A stretch of 64,000 nt of DNA from Emmonsiellopsis sp. PD_33. Lineage: Eukaryota; Ascomycota; Eurotiomycetes; Onygenales; Ajellomycetaceae. The position numbers and the translations under genes are program-made. Of this stretch, positions 48,517 to 58,779 are shown piece after piece (position 1 is the first letter of the stretch; every line of letters begins with the position of its first letter). The DNA is taken from NCBI GenBank assembly GCA_032988165.1, contig JANTQF010000112.1, positions 39,804 through 103,803 of the forward strand. Reading direction: 5' to 3'. The notes beneath the pieces are model-generated. The model made no database searches and was not told where the DNA came from. It worked only from the letters and a program-made list of their open reading frames with translations.

Positions 48517-48526
48517 CCGGTATCGG
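48517..48526. promoter_or_regulatory. Candidate LeuB/Leu3 binding site (CCGN4CGG)
   Basis: CCGGTATCGG fits the Zn2Cys6 LeuB/Leu3 consensus CCGN4CGG and lies 252 bp upstream of the leu2 start. LeuB/Leu3 activates leucine genes when 3-isopropylmalate or 2-isopropylmalate builds up. The position and the target gene both fit. Confidence 0.6.
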
Positions 48527-49034
48527 GCCTGGTCGCGCGTTGGATGACATAAGCAGTGCTCCGATGCAGGAGTCCTCTGTTAACGACAACTTCAGCCTTT
48601 CATCTTCTGTCAACATCACAACAATAGCAGGTTTTATTCCGGAGTCGCTGTCAACTGCTACCCTGCAGGTACTTCCATTCTTTGGCATACGGCGACTAGT
48701 ACTACTTCTGTAGTATGCAGCTACAGGGAACAAAGCTGGCTGGGACGAAGTCCGATTCCGCCTGGATGAACATGGAGGACATGAAAGAATCTCTCCTCTC
48801 TACGAACGCTGTACCTGAGCGGATCAAGTACGGATTGACATGATCAAACACAGAGGATTATCCCATGGATAACATCAAAGATTTAATTTCCCCGTACTAC
48901 ATCCACCAAACCACTACTACTGCGCTCCAAACATAAAGCACGGCCATATCTAGAGATAGATATAGCCACCCCTCCCCCATCTTGACTTCCATCCCTCCCC
49001 TCACCCCTCTCCACAACCCTAAGCCCTCCAGCCG

Positions 49035-49562
49035 TCACACAACCCCCATCTTCGCAAACAATGCACAAAACACCTCCTCAATCACCACCTGCTCCCCCCG
49101 CCCATTCACAGCCGGCGAATAAAAATCACACCTAGCCTTCCTACACACATAATGCAACCCCCCGGGAACCTTGCTATCCGCCCCAGCCCGCTGCTGCTTC
49201 GAAGAAACCCCACACTCACACTCCGGGTTCTCAGGAAGGTTTCCGCGCCTGTCATTGAAGCCGAGGAACTTGCCGCAAGGTGTGCACTTGTAGTAGTACC
49301 GCCCAGCATTGCCGTTGCGATTGCTGGATCTGGTTCTGTACTGCGTGCTTGATCCGCCGCAGAGACAGCATTGAGGGACGCCGTCGGGGCCGGGTTCGAG
49401 GCGGACGGATGGGTTTGGGGAGGTGGGTAGGCTGTGATGTTCCACGGCGGGTCGTTAGGACGGACGGGACAGGATGCGGGATATTGAATGCTAGCTGTGG
49501 CGGGTTACTTACAATGGATTTCCGTTGTAGGGAGTTATGTGTATGCCATATGGTAGAGGCAT
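49035..49562 (-). CDS. GRF-type zinc-finger protein
   Basis: Two exons (49562..49513, 49431..49035) encode 148 residues; the 81-bp intron has GTAAGT, a CTAAC element and CACAG. Without the first exon the frame has no ATG start. Two consecutive zinc-binding modules are visible: CCLCGGSSTQYRTRS...NAGRYYYKCTPCGKFLGFND, which is the GRF pattern (CxxCG, N-x-GRxFYxC, then C-x-FxxF), and a second CECG...GGLHYVCRKARCDFY. GRF fingers bind single-stranded nucleic acid in topoisomerase III, APE2 and NEIL3, and many small fungal proteins carry only this domain. The protein is likely nuclear and binds nucleic acid, but its partner and role are unknown. Confidence 0.75.
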
Positions 49563-50890
49563 GGTAGAGGCAGTGCGTGAGTCGATGAGATAAGTGGAGG
49601 TGGAAGCCTGGTTTCAGGAATGACTGTGGATTGGAGGAGGAAGTCGGCAATGCAGGAGATAGAGAGGAGAAGAGAAGAGGTTAGAGAGGGGGGAGGGGGG
49701 AGGGGGGGGGGATTAAATATATATGTGTGTGTGGCTCTATACACCTGCTATAACACGTCAAGCGAGGGACTGCGCATGTACTCACTCATGCATCTATCCA
49801 TCTATCCATTCCACCGACGAGGCCTCTGATTTCCACAAGGCTGAAAGCACTGTCAGTCACACCGGCTATATCATCACCAACAGCCAGACCGCCAAAAGCA
49901 ACAACTACTCTGATATGCGCAAGATACAGGTGGTGTCAGCTGTGCCGCACATTGCAGCAGGCATCAAGTATGGTTTGCACAAGGCAAACTGGATGAACTC
50001 GCCTTTTGCATTGTCCCATCCAAATCTCCTCTCTCAGCTTGTTCGGGGTGTGTTGGATGAGGCTGGCGCTTATTCGCACCAATAGCTATTTGCCATAACT
50101 ATGCTATGTATGATCGATCCATGCGTCGTCTCGACCAAGCCATCAGCTGTAACCCAACTTCTTCTTGGACTTGTGAAGGGTAGAAGCGCTGCCTAAATTC
50201 TACTCTGGGGGCTCATATCCAATTACTATACTTCGACTGGGACTAGGAGCCGGGGCGGTGGAATCCAATTCATCAGGGGAGGCACAGGCTGAAGTCAGGT
50301 ATTGGAGGTCTATCTGCCTATCCCCTTACCCAGCGCCTAACTCAGCCACGAACAAGGGAGACAGCCACACGGCCATGAGCCCATCTAGACGCCTCGAGGA
50401 TATGATCGACTTTTGGCAAGGAACTCGACATCGTCGCGTTTTGTCGATAGATATCACGATGGGAGGGGACATAATTACAAGAGAAGGGAAAAAAGAGGGG
50501 TGGATATTCAAAATATGTGCTATAATGATATTCGTCTTATATACCTGATTCTAAAACATCTATGTTTTTATACACCCAATCCCATTCCAACTAATAAGAT
50601 CGCCAACTCCTCAAACAACAACCGTGTTTAACTCTCGAACCAGTACGGAGTAGTAGAGATCCTCTTGCCAAGAACAGGGGCCGGGCGCGTGAGGAAGTAG
50701 TTATGCGCCAGACATTTTGTGAGGGCACAAGTTAACCATATTTATGCGGATGACGGATTAAAACAGGCCAGTTCTAGTCAACCAAGCCTGAAGCATCCTA
50801 AATACAACAAACAAGACACCATTAGCTTTCCCTTCCTCTCCAGTAACCATATAACTAAATGAACCCACTCACCAGATCCCTTCTCTTCAC
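49563..50890. other. Intergenic with one doubtful coding remnant
   Basis: About 1.3 kb. A plus-strand frame ending at 50085 has protein-like composition over about 90 residues (from about 49810) but no convincing start, splice context or domain; it may be the remnant of an exon. A G-rich tract lies near 49690-49710 and a TACGGAGTA motif at 50644-50652. Nothing else was seen. Confidence 0.4.
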
Positions 50891-51208
50891 TTAACAAGTA
50901 TAACTCCACGAGTTCACATTCTGCCCCAACTTATGCTTCCAGTCCCCATACGAGTACCCATTCAGCTTCTTGCATTTCGAATCGCTATACAGCGTCAGAT
51001 GGCAGCCATCAGCCAGGTCGACCTTCGCGTTGTAGAAGCTGATGTTGTTGCCCTTCTTCAGGCTGATTTTCTGGCAGGGGAAGATTTGGCGGCGGGCGTC
51101 GCGGACGATGGTCTTGCCGGCGGCGTAGAGGCTGAAGGCGTCCGTGGTGGCGGAGAGGAGGCCGAGGAAGAGGAGGAGGAGGGTGGTTAGGGAGATGGGG
51201 AGGTGCAT
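50891..51208 (-). CDS. Small secreted four-cysteine protein
   Basis: A 105-residue single-exon frame from ATG 51208 to the stop at 50891; the frame is open upstream but that part lacks protein character. Residues 1-25 (MHLPISLTTLLLLFLGLL and a short Ala/Thr tail) are a typical signal peptide. The mature part is basic, with Cys residues in FPCQK, DGCHL, SKCKK and as the very last residue, which would allow two disulfides. It also has many Tyr, Ser and Lys. Such small secreted Cys proteins of fungi include antimicrobial and effector-like families, but I recognise no family here. Expression and role are unknown. Confidence 0.6.
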   Translation of the reverse strand: MHLPISLTTLLLLFLGLLSATTDAFSLYAAGKTIVRDARRQIFPCQKISLKKGNNISFYNAKVDLADGCHLTLYSDSKCKKLNGYSYGDWKHKLGQNVNSWSYTC

Positions 51209-52828
51209 TTTGGAGATGTTTTGGGTGGGTTTTTTTTTTTGAGATGGATGTTTTTGGCTTTGAGAGGTGATGATTCTGAAGGGTGTTGATTTGATTGGGA
51301 TCGGAGGGTTCTTTATATACATGTAGATTCTTGGTCGATGACTGATCTCTTCGGCAAAATTCTCCAATTTCTACTCCCTTTGTGTGAGCCATATCTCGTG
51401 TTTCGGAGATGAAAATGGTGGCCATGCAGACTAGAAAGGAGGCTGAGAGCTAAAGTGGAATAAGCTACTGCTGGTGCCAAACTAGTTGGTTTCTTCACGA
51501 GTGGCAGAGCTTCTGAAGGAGGAGTAGGGAGTATTCAAAACACATACATCATCGACATCGACATTATATAGCATCAAGCACCCCTCTTCCTCCTCCTCCT
51601 CTTGCCATTGAATCCGATTATTCTTAAACTGCCTCCCCCCCTCCATTCAACAACTACTAGTACTCAACACCCATCCCATCCTCCCCCATCACCCACTAAC
51701 TACGAGTAGTCAACTAACTATCTTAAGCGCCATCCATCCTCCCGCTCGTATTCTCTTTCTGCAGCACCGCCTAATCTGCAACTAACAACCAACGACCGCA
51801 GATCCCCACACGCGGCGAAACGGAGCAGCCAAACTTCCGTGTTTCCCTCGTATTCACTATTCGCCGACGAAGCTCAAGCTCGGCCGGTTTGAAGGGTCGG
51901 AGTGGACCGTGACTATAATAACCAGAGGGAATTGAGACAGAAAGAGCCGCAAAGAGGAACCGAAGGAGTAACTTCCACCACCCATGTCATCGTGAAGTTA
52001 CCCAAGCCCAACCGATAATTGTAAGCTAAAAATAAACCCCGCATTTATTTAGATCCTGCAAGGCAGAATTTCCTCACCATCGCCTTTTGGAGGAAGGGAG
52101 GGTGAGGGGGTGAGGGACAGGGCAGTAGTTAGTTGCTCAACCTCAACCCCAACCTCTTGTATTGGAGTTTCACAATGTGTGCTAATTTACCCCTGAGTTA
52201 GACTTCCGATGGGAATTAACTGGAGGGCAGATACTATATAATTATCCAATTAATGAATTATTTATTACCTATATAAGATCTATATAGCTAATAAGCTAAC
52301 CACAATCCTCACCAAACCACATCATCATCAATCAATCGACGAATATAAGTAAAGGAAATCCAGGAAAGAAGGAAATTTTTGCAAACAGGTCAGCCGAAAA
52401 GAAAAGCAACACCAAGAAAACACTCACTATGAGTAAAACTCGCCGAGCGTATCGTGTCAGGGACCAGGGTCCGAAACACGCACGGGTTAAAAAACAACCG
52501 GAATCATTATCGCTAACCACCTACCAGAGCTTTACTTCGTTGTATGTGAAGGACACATCCGAGAATAAAGCAGGTAGGTGGACGTGGACGTGGACTCCGT
52601 TGTCAATCACTCACCTCATCTTGATAGCCATCACGCAGAGGGCAACCCCACCACTCCATCTCGGCCGCGTCTGCTTTTTCTTTTTTCTTTTGCTATCCAG
52701 ACAACGCCAGTCCACTCAACGGGTGCATCAGTCGACCATTTCAAGCCAACAGCACACGGGGCTTCGATAGCTTAGCTATGCAGCTAACGGAGGTGCAACC
52801 TACACATCGCAACTTCCCCAACATCCCT
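51209..52828. other. Intergenic
   Basis: About 1.6 kb between two minus-strand genes: promoter of the small secreted protein (left) and 3' flank of the P-ATPase (right). AT-rich around 52180-52330. A plus-strand frame at 52429-52770 starts with ATG but shows no family features and overlaps the likely 3' UTR. Confidence 0.5.
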
Positions 52829-55800
52829 TCACTGCTCGCTATCAAGAATCCGCATGTCGCCCGAGCTAGACAGCGCCTTTGCCTTGCGGTCCTGGCGACG
52901 GAAGTAGAATCTCTTAATCCACTTCCACGTCTCAACACCAGCAAAGAACAGTACTGCCTCGATGAAGACAATGCCCCACTCCCAGGAGATACCGGTGTGC
53001 TTGAATACAACGTGGTTGATGACGGGGATATAAAGCAGGGGGAAGATGGTGATGAAGCCTGCCATGATGGCCCAGAAGAGGAACTGGTTGCGCCAGATGT
53101 CGTGCATCCACTGGGTGAAGTATTTCTTGGACTTGGGCTGCATGCGGAAGAAGCTGCGGCGCATGTTGACCATCTCCCATGCGAGGAAGAGGGCGAACCA
53201 AGTCAGACAGACGAAGGTGGTGGCGCGGGCGCGGAAGACGGTGTCGCATTCTGGGGAGTAAGTGGTGTTGCAACCCCTGCCGAGGTTTCCGTCCCCAAAG
53301 CCGAACATGACGAGGGAGAAGGATGCCAGGCAGAGGGCGGACATCCACAGGCCGTAGACTAAAATATCGACGATGATTTCCCAGGTGAAGATTCCTTGTT
53401 TCTATAGACGGGTTAGTACAATATAGAAAACTAGGATGTGAAGGGGAACATACGCTCTGGGGTGGCCGATTCATGATATCTGGGGCAGCAACTTCCATAC
53501 CCAGACCCATATCGGGCATACCAGAAGTAATCATAATAATCCAGAGAATTTCAACGGGTGCCAACGGGAACACGGACTGGTTATCTAGGTCTTTGAATGC
53601 CAATCCGATCAACAGTGTGCAAGCCTGGGCGATGTTCTCAGCTAGCAAATGCAAGACGAATTTCTGGATATTGTCAAAGATGCGACGTCCTTCCTCGATG
53701 GCGTTGAGGATAGAGGCAAAGTTGTCATCAGTCAAGACAATATCAGATGCATCCTTTGCCACATCCGATCCAGCTTGGCCCATTGCAATACCAACGTCAG
53801 CGTGCTTGAGGGATGGTGAATCGTTAACTCCATCACCGGTCATGGCAGCAAAGCGACCCCTCCTGTGAAGAGCCTTGATCATGCGGACTTTGGTATTGGG
53901 GGCACACCGGGCGATTACCAATGGGAGAGTGGGCAATCGGTCGACTTCGTCATCAGAGAGCTTGTCGAACTCGCCTGCGGTCATGACCATGGCCTCCGCA
54001 ACGTCGTGGGCAACCTTGCTCAGATCGCTAGGGATGATACCAACCTGGGCAGCGATAGCTCGTGCGGTCCCTGGATGATCACCAGTGACCATATGGACTG
54101 AAATACCGGCCTCAAAACATTCACGAATAGCGCCGGCAGTTTCAGGACGAGGGGGATCGTACAAGCCAATCAGTCCGCGGAAGATCAAGTCTCTTTCAAC
54201 GTCGGCACGATCTGGGTCACCGCCTTCGAGTGGAGTGTCCGTCCACTCGCGTCCAGCAAGTGCTAAAACACGGAGACCCTGGCTGGCAAGCGATTCCATA
54301 TTCGCGAGGATTTGCGAACGATGGTCATCGGTCATCGGAACAGGCCCAGTCTCAGAATCCCAGACGATAGAAGTACAAGCTTCGATAACACGCTCGACAG
54401 CACCCTTTGTGAAAACCATTTGTTGTTCTTCAGGTGTGGTTTTGGCGAATATAACCGACATTTTCTTGATGCTCGAATCAAACGGAAATTCAGCCTTTTG
54501 ATGCCAAATAGCATCATCTCCTTTGGTCCATCTGTTCCTGTTCCAGTTGAATCGAGACGCAAACACCTGGATAGCAATTTCTGTCGGTTCGCCACGGGCA
54601 TGCCACTCATCCTGTTCATTCTTGTACACATGGGCAAGGTTAGCCATGGACGCGATGTCGAGGAATTGGACGAGACAGTCATTGTTTTTAAGAAGGTCTT
54701 CTGCGTCAGTGCCAGCGGGCTCGTCGTCTAAAGCAGCTGCCACGGGAGGGGCTGTTTCAAAGCCGAGTGTGCCCACTTCCGGATTAAAGGGCTCGTTGGA
54801 AGTTCCGACGGAGTAGGTGCCGCGAGAGGGGATCCAGGCCTTTTTGGCAACCATTTTACCCTGAGTCAAGGTGCCAGTCTTGTCCGAACAAATGTTGGTG
54901 ACTGCACCCAGGGCCTCGAGAGAGTCGAGTTTGCGAACGATAACATGTCTCTCGACCATGCGCTTCGTTCCCACAGCCATGGTGATTGTCAGCACCACGA
55001 CGAGACAGGCAGGAATCATACTGAGACCAGTGGCAACAGCGTAGATGATGACTTCGTTTTTGCTGCTCCATTTGTTCGCGCTCATCACAACAATGGCAAA
55101 AACAACAGCAACGCCGAAAAGAAGTAAAGCCAATTTAGATAGTTTGCGTTGAAGAGGAGTGCCAACATTGACACCAAGGAATCTTCCAACGGCATCAGTG
55201 GTAGTTAGGGTCCAAGCCTGGACGTACCAGCGCTTTTTAGTTTCACCACTAGGACCACGCTTTACCTGACGGACTTTGGAATCAGTGGCACGCAGCGCAG
55301 CAGCAATGGAACCGATTTCAGTTCCCATGCCAGTAGCCACAACCACACCACGAGCACGGCCTCTGGTCACGGTAGACGAGCTGTAGGCAATGTTCAAACG
55401 GTCACCGGGGCCAGTGTCTGACTTGAATATTTGATCCGCAACCTTTTGGACAGGGAGGGATTCCCCGGTCAGGAGGGCTTCATCGGTTTCAAAGTTTACG
55501 GCTTCCACGAGTCTATCCTGAGTCAGTTTGATAACAGGAAAAATTCAAGGGGGGAAGCATACCTGATATCTGCAGGAACTGTGTCACCAGTTTTGAGCTC
55601 AACCATGTCACCAGGGACAATGTCCGTAGACGGGATGGTAGAAGTCTGCCCATCACGGGAGACCGTTCCAGTGGGAGAGCTCAAGGAACGCAGAGAGTCC
55701 ATGGTCTTCTCAGCGGCATATTCTTGAAAGAAACCCACGACGACATTAAGGATGACAACGGCGGCAACAACGCCGCCTTCAATCCAGGATTGGATACCGA

Positions 55801-56205
55801 AACTAACAGCCATGGCCATAATAAGGACCTGCAGGCCGGCAACACACCACTGGATCAGACAAACACGGTCCCATAGAATAAACAGGGGGAGAAAAGGGAA
55901 AAGGAAGTGGGCCGCTTAACTAGCATCATTGCGTTGGCGACCTGGCGGATCAGGATCTTGACGACAGAGACGCCCTCGCCGCCTTCAAGCTGGTTGGGAC
56001 CATAGGTCTGCAGACGGCGGGCGGCATTGTCGGAGGTGAGGCCATCGTCGGCATGGGTGCCCAGCTCGCGGATGACGTTTTCGTAGGGCAGGGCGTGGGC
56101 GGGCATAGACAGCAAGGCCTGGTTATTGCCCTTGCCCTGGCTGACCGTAGTGGCATCACTGTAGGTCCAGGAGAGCTTCTTCTCCACGGCGGGAGGACGG
56201 GCCAT
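52829..56205 (-). CDS. ena1: ENA-type (P2D) sodium/potassium-exporting P-type ATPase
   Basis: Four exons on the minus strand (56205..55921, 55828..55563, 55512..53454, 53401..52829) encode 1060 residues, the usual length of fungal ENA pumps. Introns are 92, 50 and 52 bp; the first has an unusual GTTAAG donor. Landmarks in order: N-terminal cation-ATPase segment (HALPYENVIRELG), WIEGGVVAAVVILNVVVGFFQEY, the TGES loop (about 200), the phosphorylation motif CSDKTGTLTQ (Asp near 393), GVGHP-type nucleotide-binding segments, and MTGDGVNDSPSLKHADVGIAMG (about 744). About ten hydrophobic segments are present, with the last four in the C-terminal part. The enzyme exports Na+ (and K+) across the plasma membrane at alkaline pH or high salt; this role is known for the family. 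It differs from Ca2+ ATPases in motif context. The gene is intact. Confidence 0.92.
55829..55920 (-). other. Intron 1 of the ENA ATPase gene with rare donor GTTAAG
   Basis: 92 bp, GTTAAG...CTGCAG. The join restores the family sequence VANAMMLVLIMAMAVSFG, so the position is supported by protein continuity although the donor is unusual. Confidence 0.65.
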
Positions 56206-56432
56206 GACCGGAAGAAGGGGGGGGGGGAGTTTGGGGGGGTTGTTTGGGGCACAAAATAGGTGGGTGTTAGGGGGCAACGGAGAGAGATAGCGGGGAGAAG
56301 AAGGACGAGAAGGATGGTCTCATTGGAGAGGGTGGGGAGCACGGGGAGACTCGGGAAGAGCAGGATTGGGGACAATCCCTTGAGTATTGCTATCTAGCCG
56401 GAGACTGGAGAGCCGGAGAGTTGGTGGTGGAA

Positions 56433-56463
56433 GAGAGGAGAGGAGAGGAGAGGAGAGGAGAGG
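56433..56463 (+). repeat. GAGAG pentamer tandem
   Basis: About six perfect copies of AGAGG/GAGAG in the ENA upstream region. Confidence 0.75.
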
Positions 56464-57145
56464 TTGGGATGCGGCTGAGGGGAGGTGTGCAGTTCTTAAG
56501 GTGGCGCCAGAGGGGAAAACTTGGCCCGCGGAGAACACGTGCCCGGCGAAGCCCAAGTACCTGCCCATAGCCCCGCTGCGGCGAGTGACATCCATCCACG
56601 GTCGGGGTTAGCGTGGGGCCGCCTAGCCAATCGCCCGCCGCGCCCAGCCCCCGTGTCGCCTGCCGTTCTGGGGGAGGGATGGCCTTGGCGGGCCTTGGCG
56701 CCGGAGGAATTGCTTGGGTGGCGGTTTCCCAGCTCGGAAGACCTTGGGAAGAGTCGGGGCTGACTAAGGGACCCGGGCAGCGATGCGTTATGTAACCACA
56801 TGGCATTCCTCAATATAGCAGCCGTATATACTCATTCCCTCCGACTCACCACCATGGAGAAAACACATCGCAAATCTCCATCTCTCCCCATCGGGCAACC
56901 GGTCGTGTGCTCCAGGCTCTCAGCATTAGTCGCCAAGAATACCCTGCCCACCAATCCCCCCGGTGTGTCACTGCCCGCCGCTGATTGCTGGACAGGCTGA
57001 TGGCAGCCAGGCTATCAGCGGCGGGTGGGGGGCTATGGATGTAACCCCCCGCTGTCTTATCGTTTGCCAATTCCGACAAATCCGATCAGCATCCAGCATC
57101 CCTCCCCTGACTTCATCAGGAACAGATGTTGCGGTGTGGTAGTTA

Positions 57146-57161
57146 GTGTGTGTGTGTGTGT
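57146..57161 (+). repeat. GT dinucleotide microsatellite
   Basis: Eight GT units. Confidence 0.75.
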
Positions 57162-58779
57162 CAACTGCAAATGCACATCCATCCATATCAGCCCCACCAG
57201 ATCTCACAATCGCCATCCCCTGTCGGCCGAGGCTGTCCCTGCCATGCTCTCTGTCAACCATCGGGCCATTGCGCGGATTCGCCCAGGTGGCAGGCCTCCC
57301 TGTCACGAAAACCGTCACGATAAGAATGGCCTCATCCGGGCACACCAAGCCCAGAGCCAGAATCCAACAAACAGACACAGAGAAAGGGTCAAATGTCAAA
57401 GTTCAAACCCCCCCCCCGCCATCGCCAACCCAACTAGCGCCGCAGATTCTGCGTGACCGCCCCTTGCACATTCCAGTCGCCATCGACCATTCTAGAAGTC
57501 GTCGCCCCATGCCAAGCCAGCCAAGCAGACCGCTCCTGCTTGGCCGGTGGGCCAGATTTTCGTCGCCCTTTTCGCCAGCCTGAGACTGGCTAAGCGTGGA
57601 GGGGGGGTGGCCCGGGTGGGTCGAGCACCTTGCAAGGAAGGGCGGATTTGGCGATGATGTCAGGACGAAATTTTCAATGGCCCAATTCCGCTTCTACGTG
57701 TCCATGGGATGCATCAATGGCAGCGGATATCAACGAGATGGGACTCGCTCACTCACTCACTCATCCAACTATCTACAGATGCCATCGGGCGAGAAGAATG
57801 TCCGGTTCGCCGTTCGCCGTGGAGAAACGACGGAATCACGAATCGGCGAACCGGATCGCCCAAGGCTGACTTTGACCGCCACTACATCATCATCACGAGA
57901 TCCAAGTTCTTAATTATTACTAAACACATGGATTGGCGGGGATAGTAGCACGGTGTATCCGGCCCATTATCTAGTTCTCCTTAGAATGAAATCGCCACCC
58001 CCGACTTCGGAAAGCGGGATGGAGAGAATGGGGAGAAAGAGAGCTGATGATGGGTTCTAGATGTACATGTACTGTACATACGTAAATATGTGACTCTGCC
58101 CCGAGGAATCCCCGTGATGAATTCCATCCAGCATTTTCTAGATTTGGTTGGATTGGATCACTCTATCTATATGACCGGTCGCATTCATTCGCGAATGCGG
58201 ATGCGGAGGGTGTACTCCGTAGTGCGATTGAGAAGACGGTAGGTAGGTACTAGTATCGTATTAGTTTAGTTAATTGGTAAGGGAATGGTGGGGGAGGATA
58301 ACCGGGAGATAAGGGGGATGCTGGGCGCCCGGGTTAAGCATTGATCAGGGAGAGGATGGTTCGTGGTTGCAGATAGTGGATATAGTGAAGGGTATCACTC
58401 ACATCCTTGAAATTGGAATTGAAACAGTCTGCTGAATTCTCAAGTCTCTATGTTTGATTTGTTTGATTATTTGATTGTTTGACTATTTAACTAACTGATG
58501 TTGACAAGTTGAGTAGTTAAAATGCTCCCTTCAGTCCAAGCTCAGATACACAATCTTCTTGAGGATTATGCCAGCATGTGACTAAAAATAATATACAATT
58601 GTTTGTGGAAAAATGTAGAGAACTATAAAAGAAACGACATGTTAATACACCATCTCAAATTACCAAAAAGAAAGAAGAAGGAAAGAAATCCCATCCCATC
58701 CCATCACCTCCCGTGATAATTCTTATCATTTTACATTTTCATACAGACCCCCCCAACCCCCTAACACAAACAAGACCAT

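Larger units (their letters stand above)
48266..49034. other. leu2 promoter and 3' region of the GRF zinc-finger gene
   Basis: About 770 bp, containing the leu2 upstream region with the two elements listed above and, at its right, the 3' flank of the next minus-strand gene. No further gene is supported. Confidence 0.5.
56206..58779. other. Large intergenic region: ENA promoter and 3' flank of PSD
   Basis: About 2.6 kb. It holds a GAGAG tandem (56433-56463) in the presumed ENA leader, a GT microsatellite (57146-57161), a C-run near 57408, and AT-rich sequence from 58350 to 58740. No coding frame is supported. The length fits a promoter under stress control, but no specific element was identified. 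Confidence 0.5.

Noticed and set aside
49723..50085. 120-codon plus-strand frame
   Set aside because: The latter 90 residues look protein-like, but there is no ATG start context, splice partner or domain; kept only as a note in the intergenic entry.
52429..52770. 113-codon plus-strand frame before the ENA gene end
   Set aside because: It lies in the probable 3' UTR of the opposite gene and has no family features.
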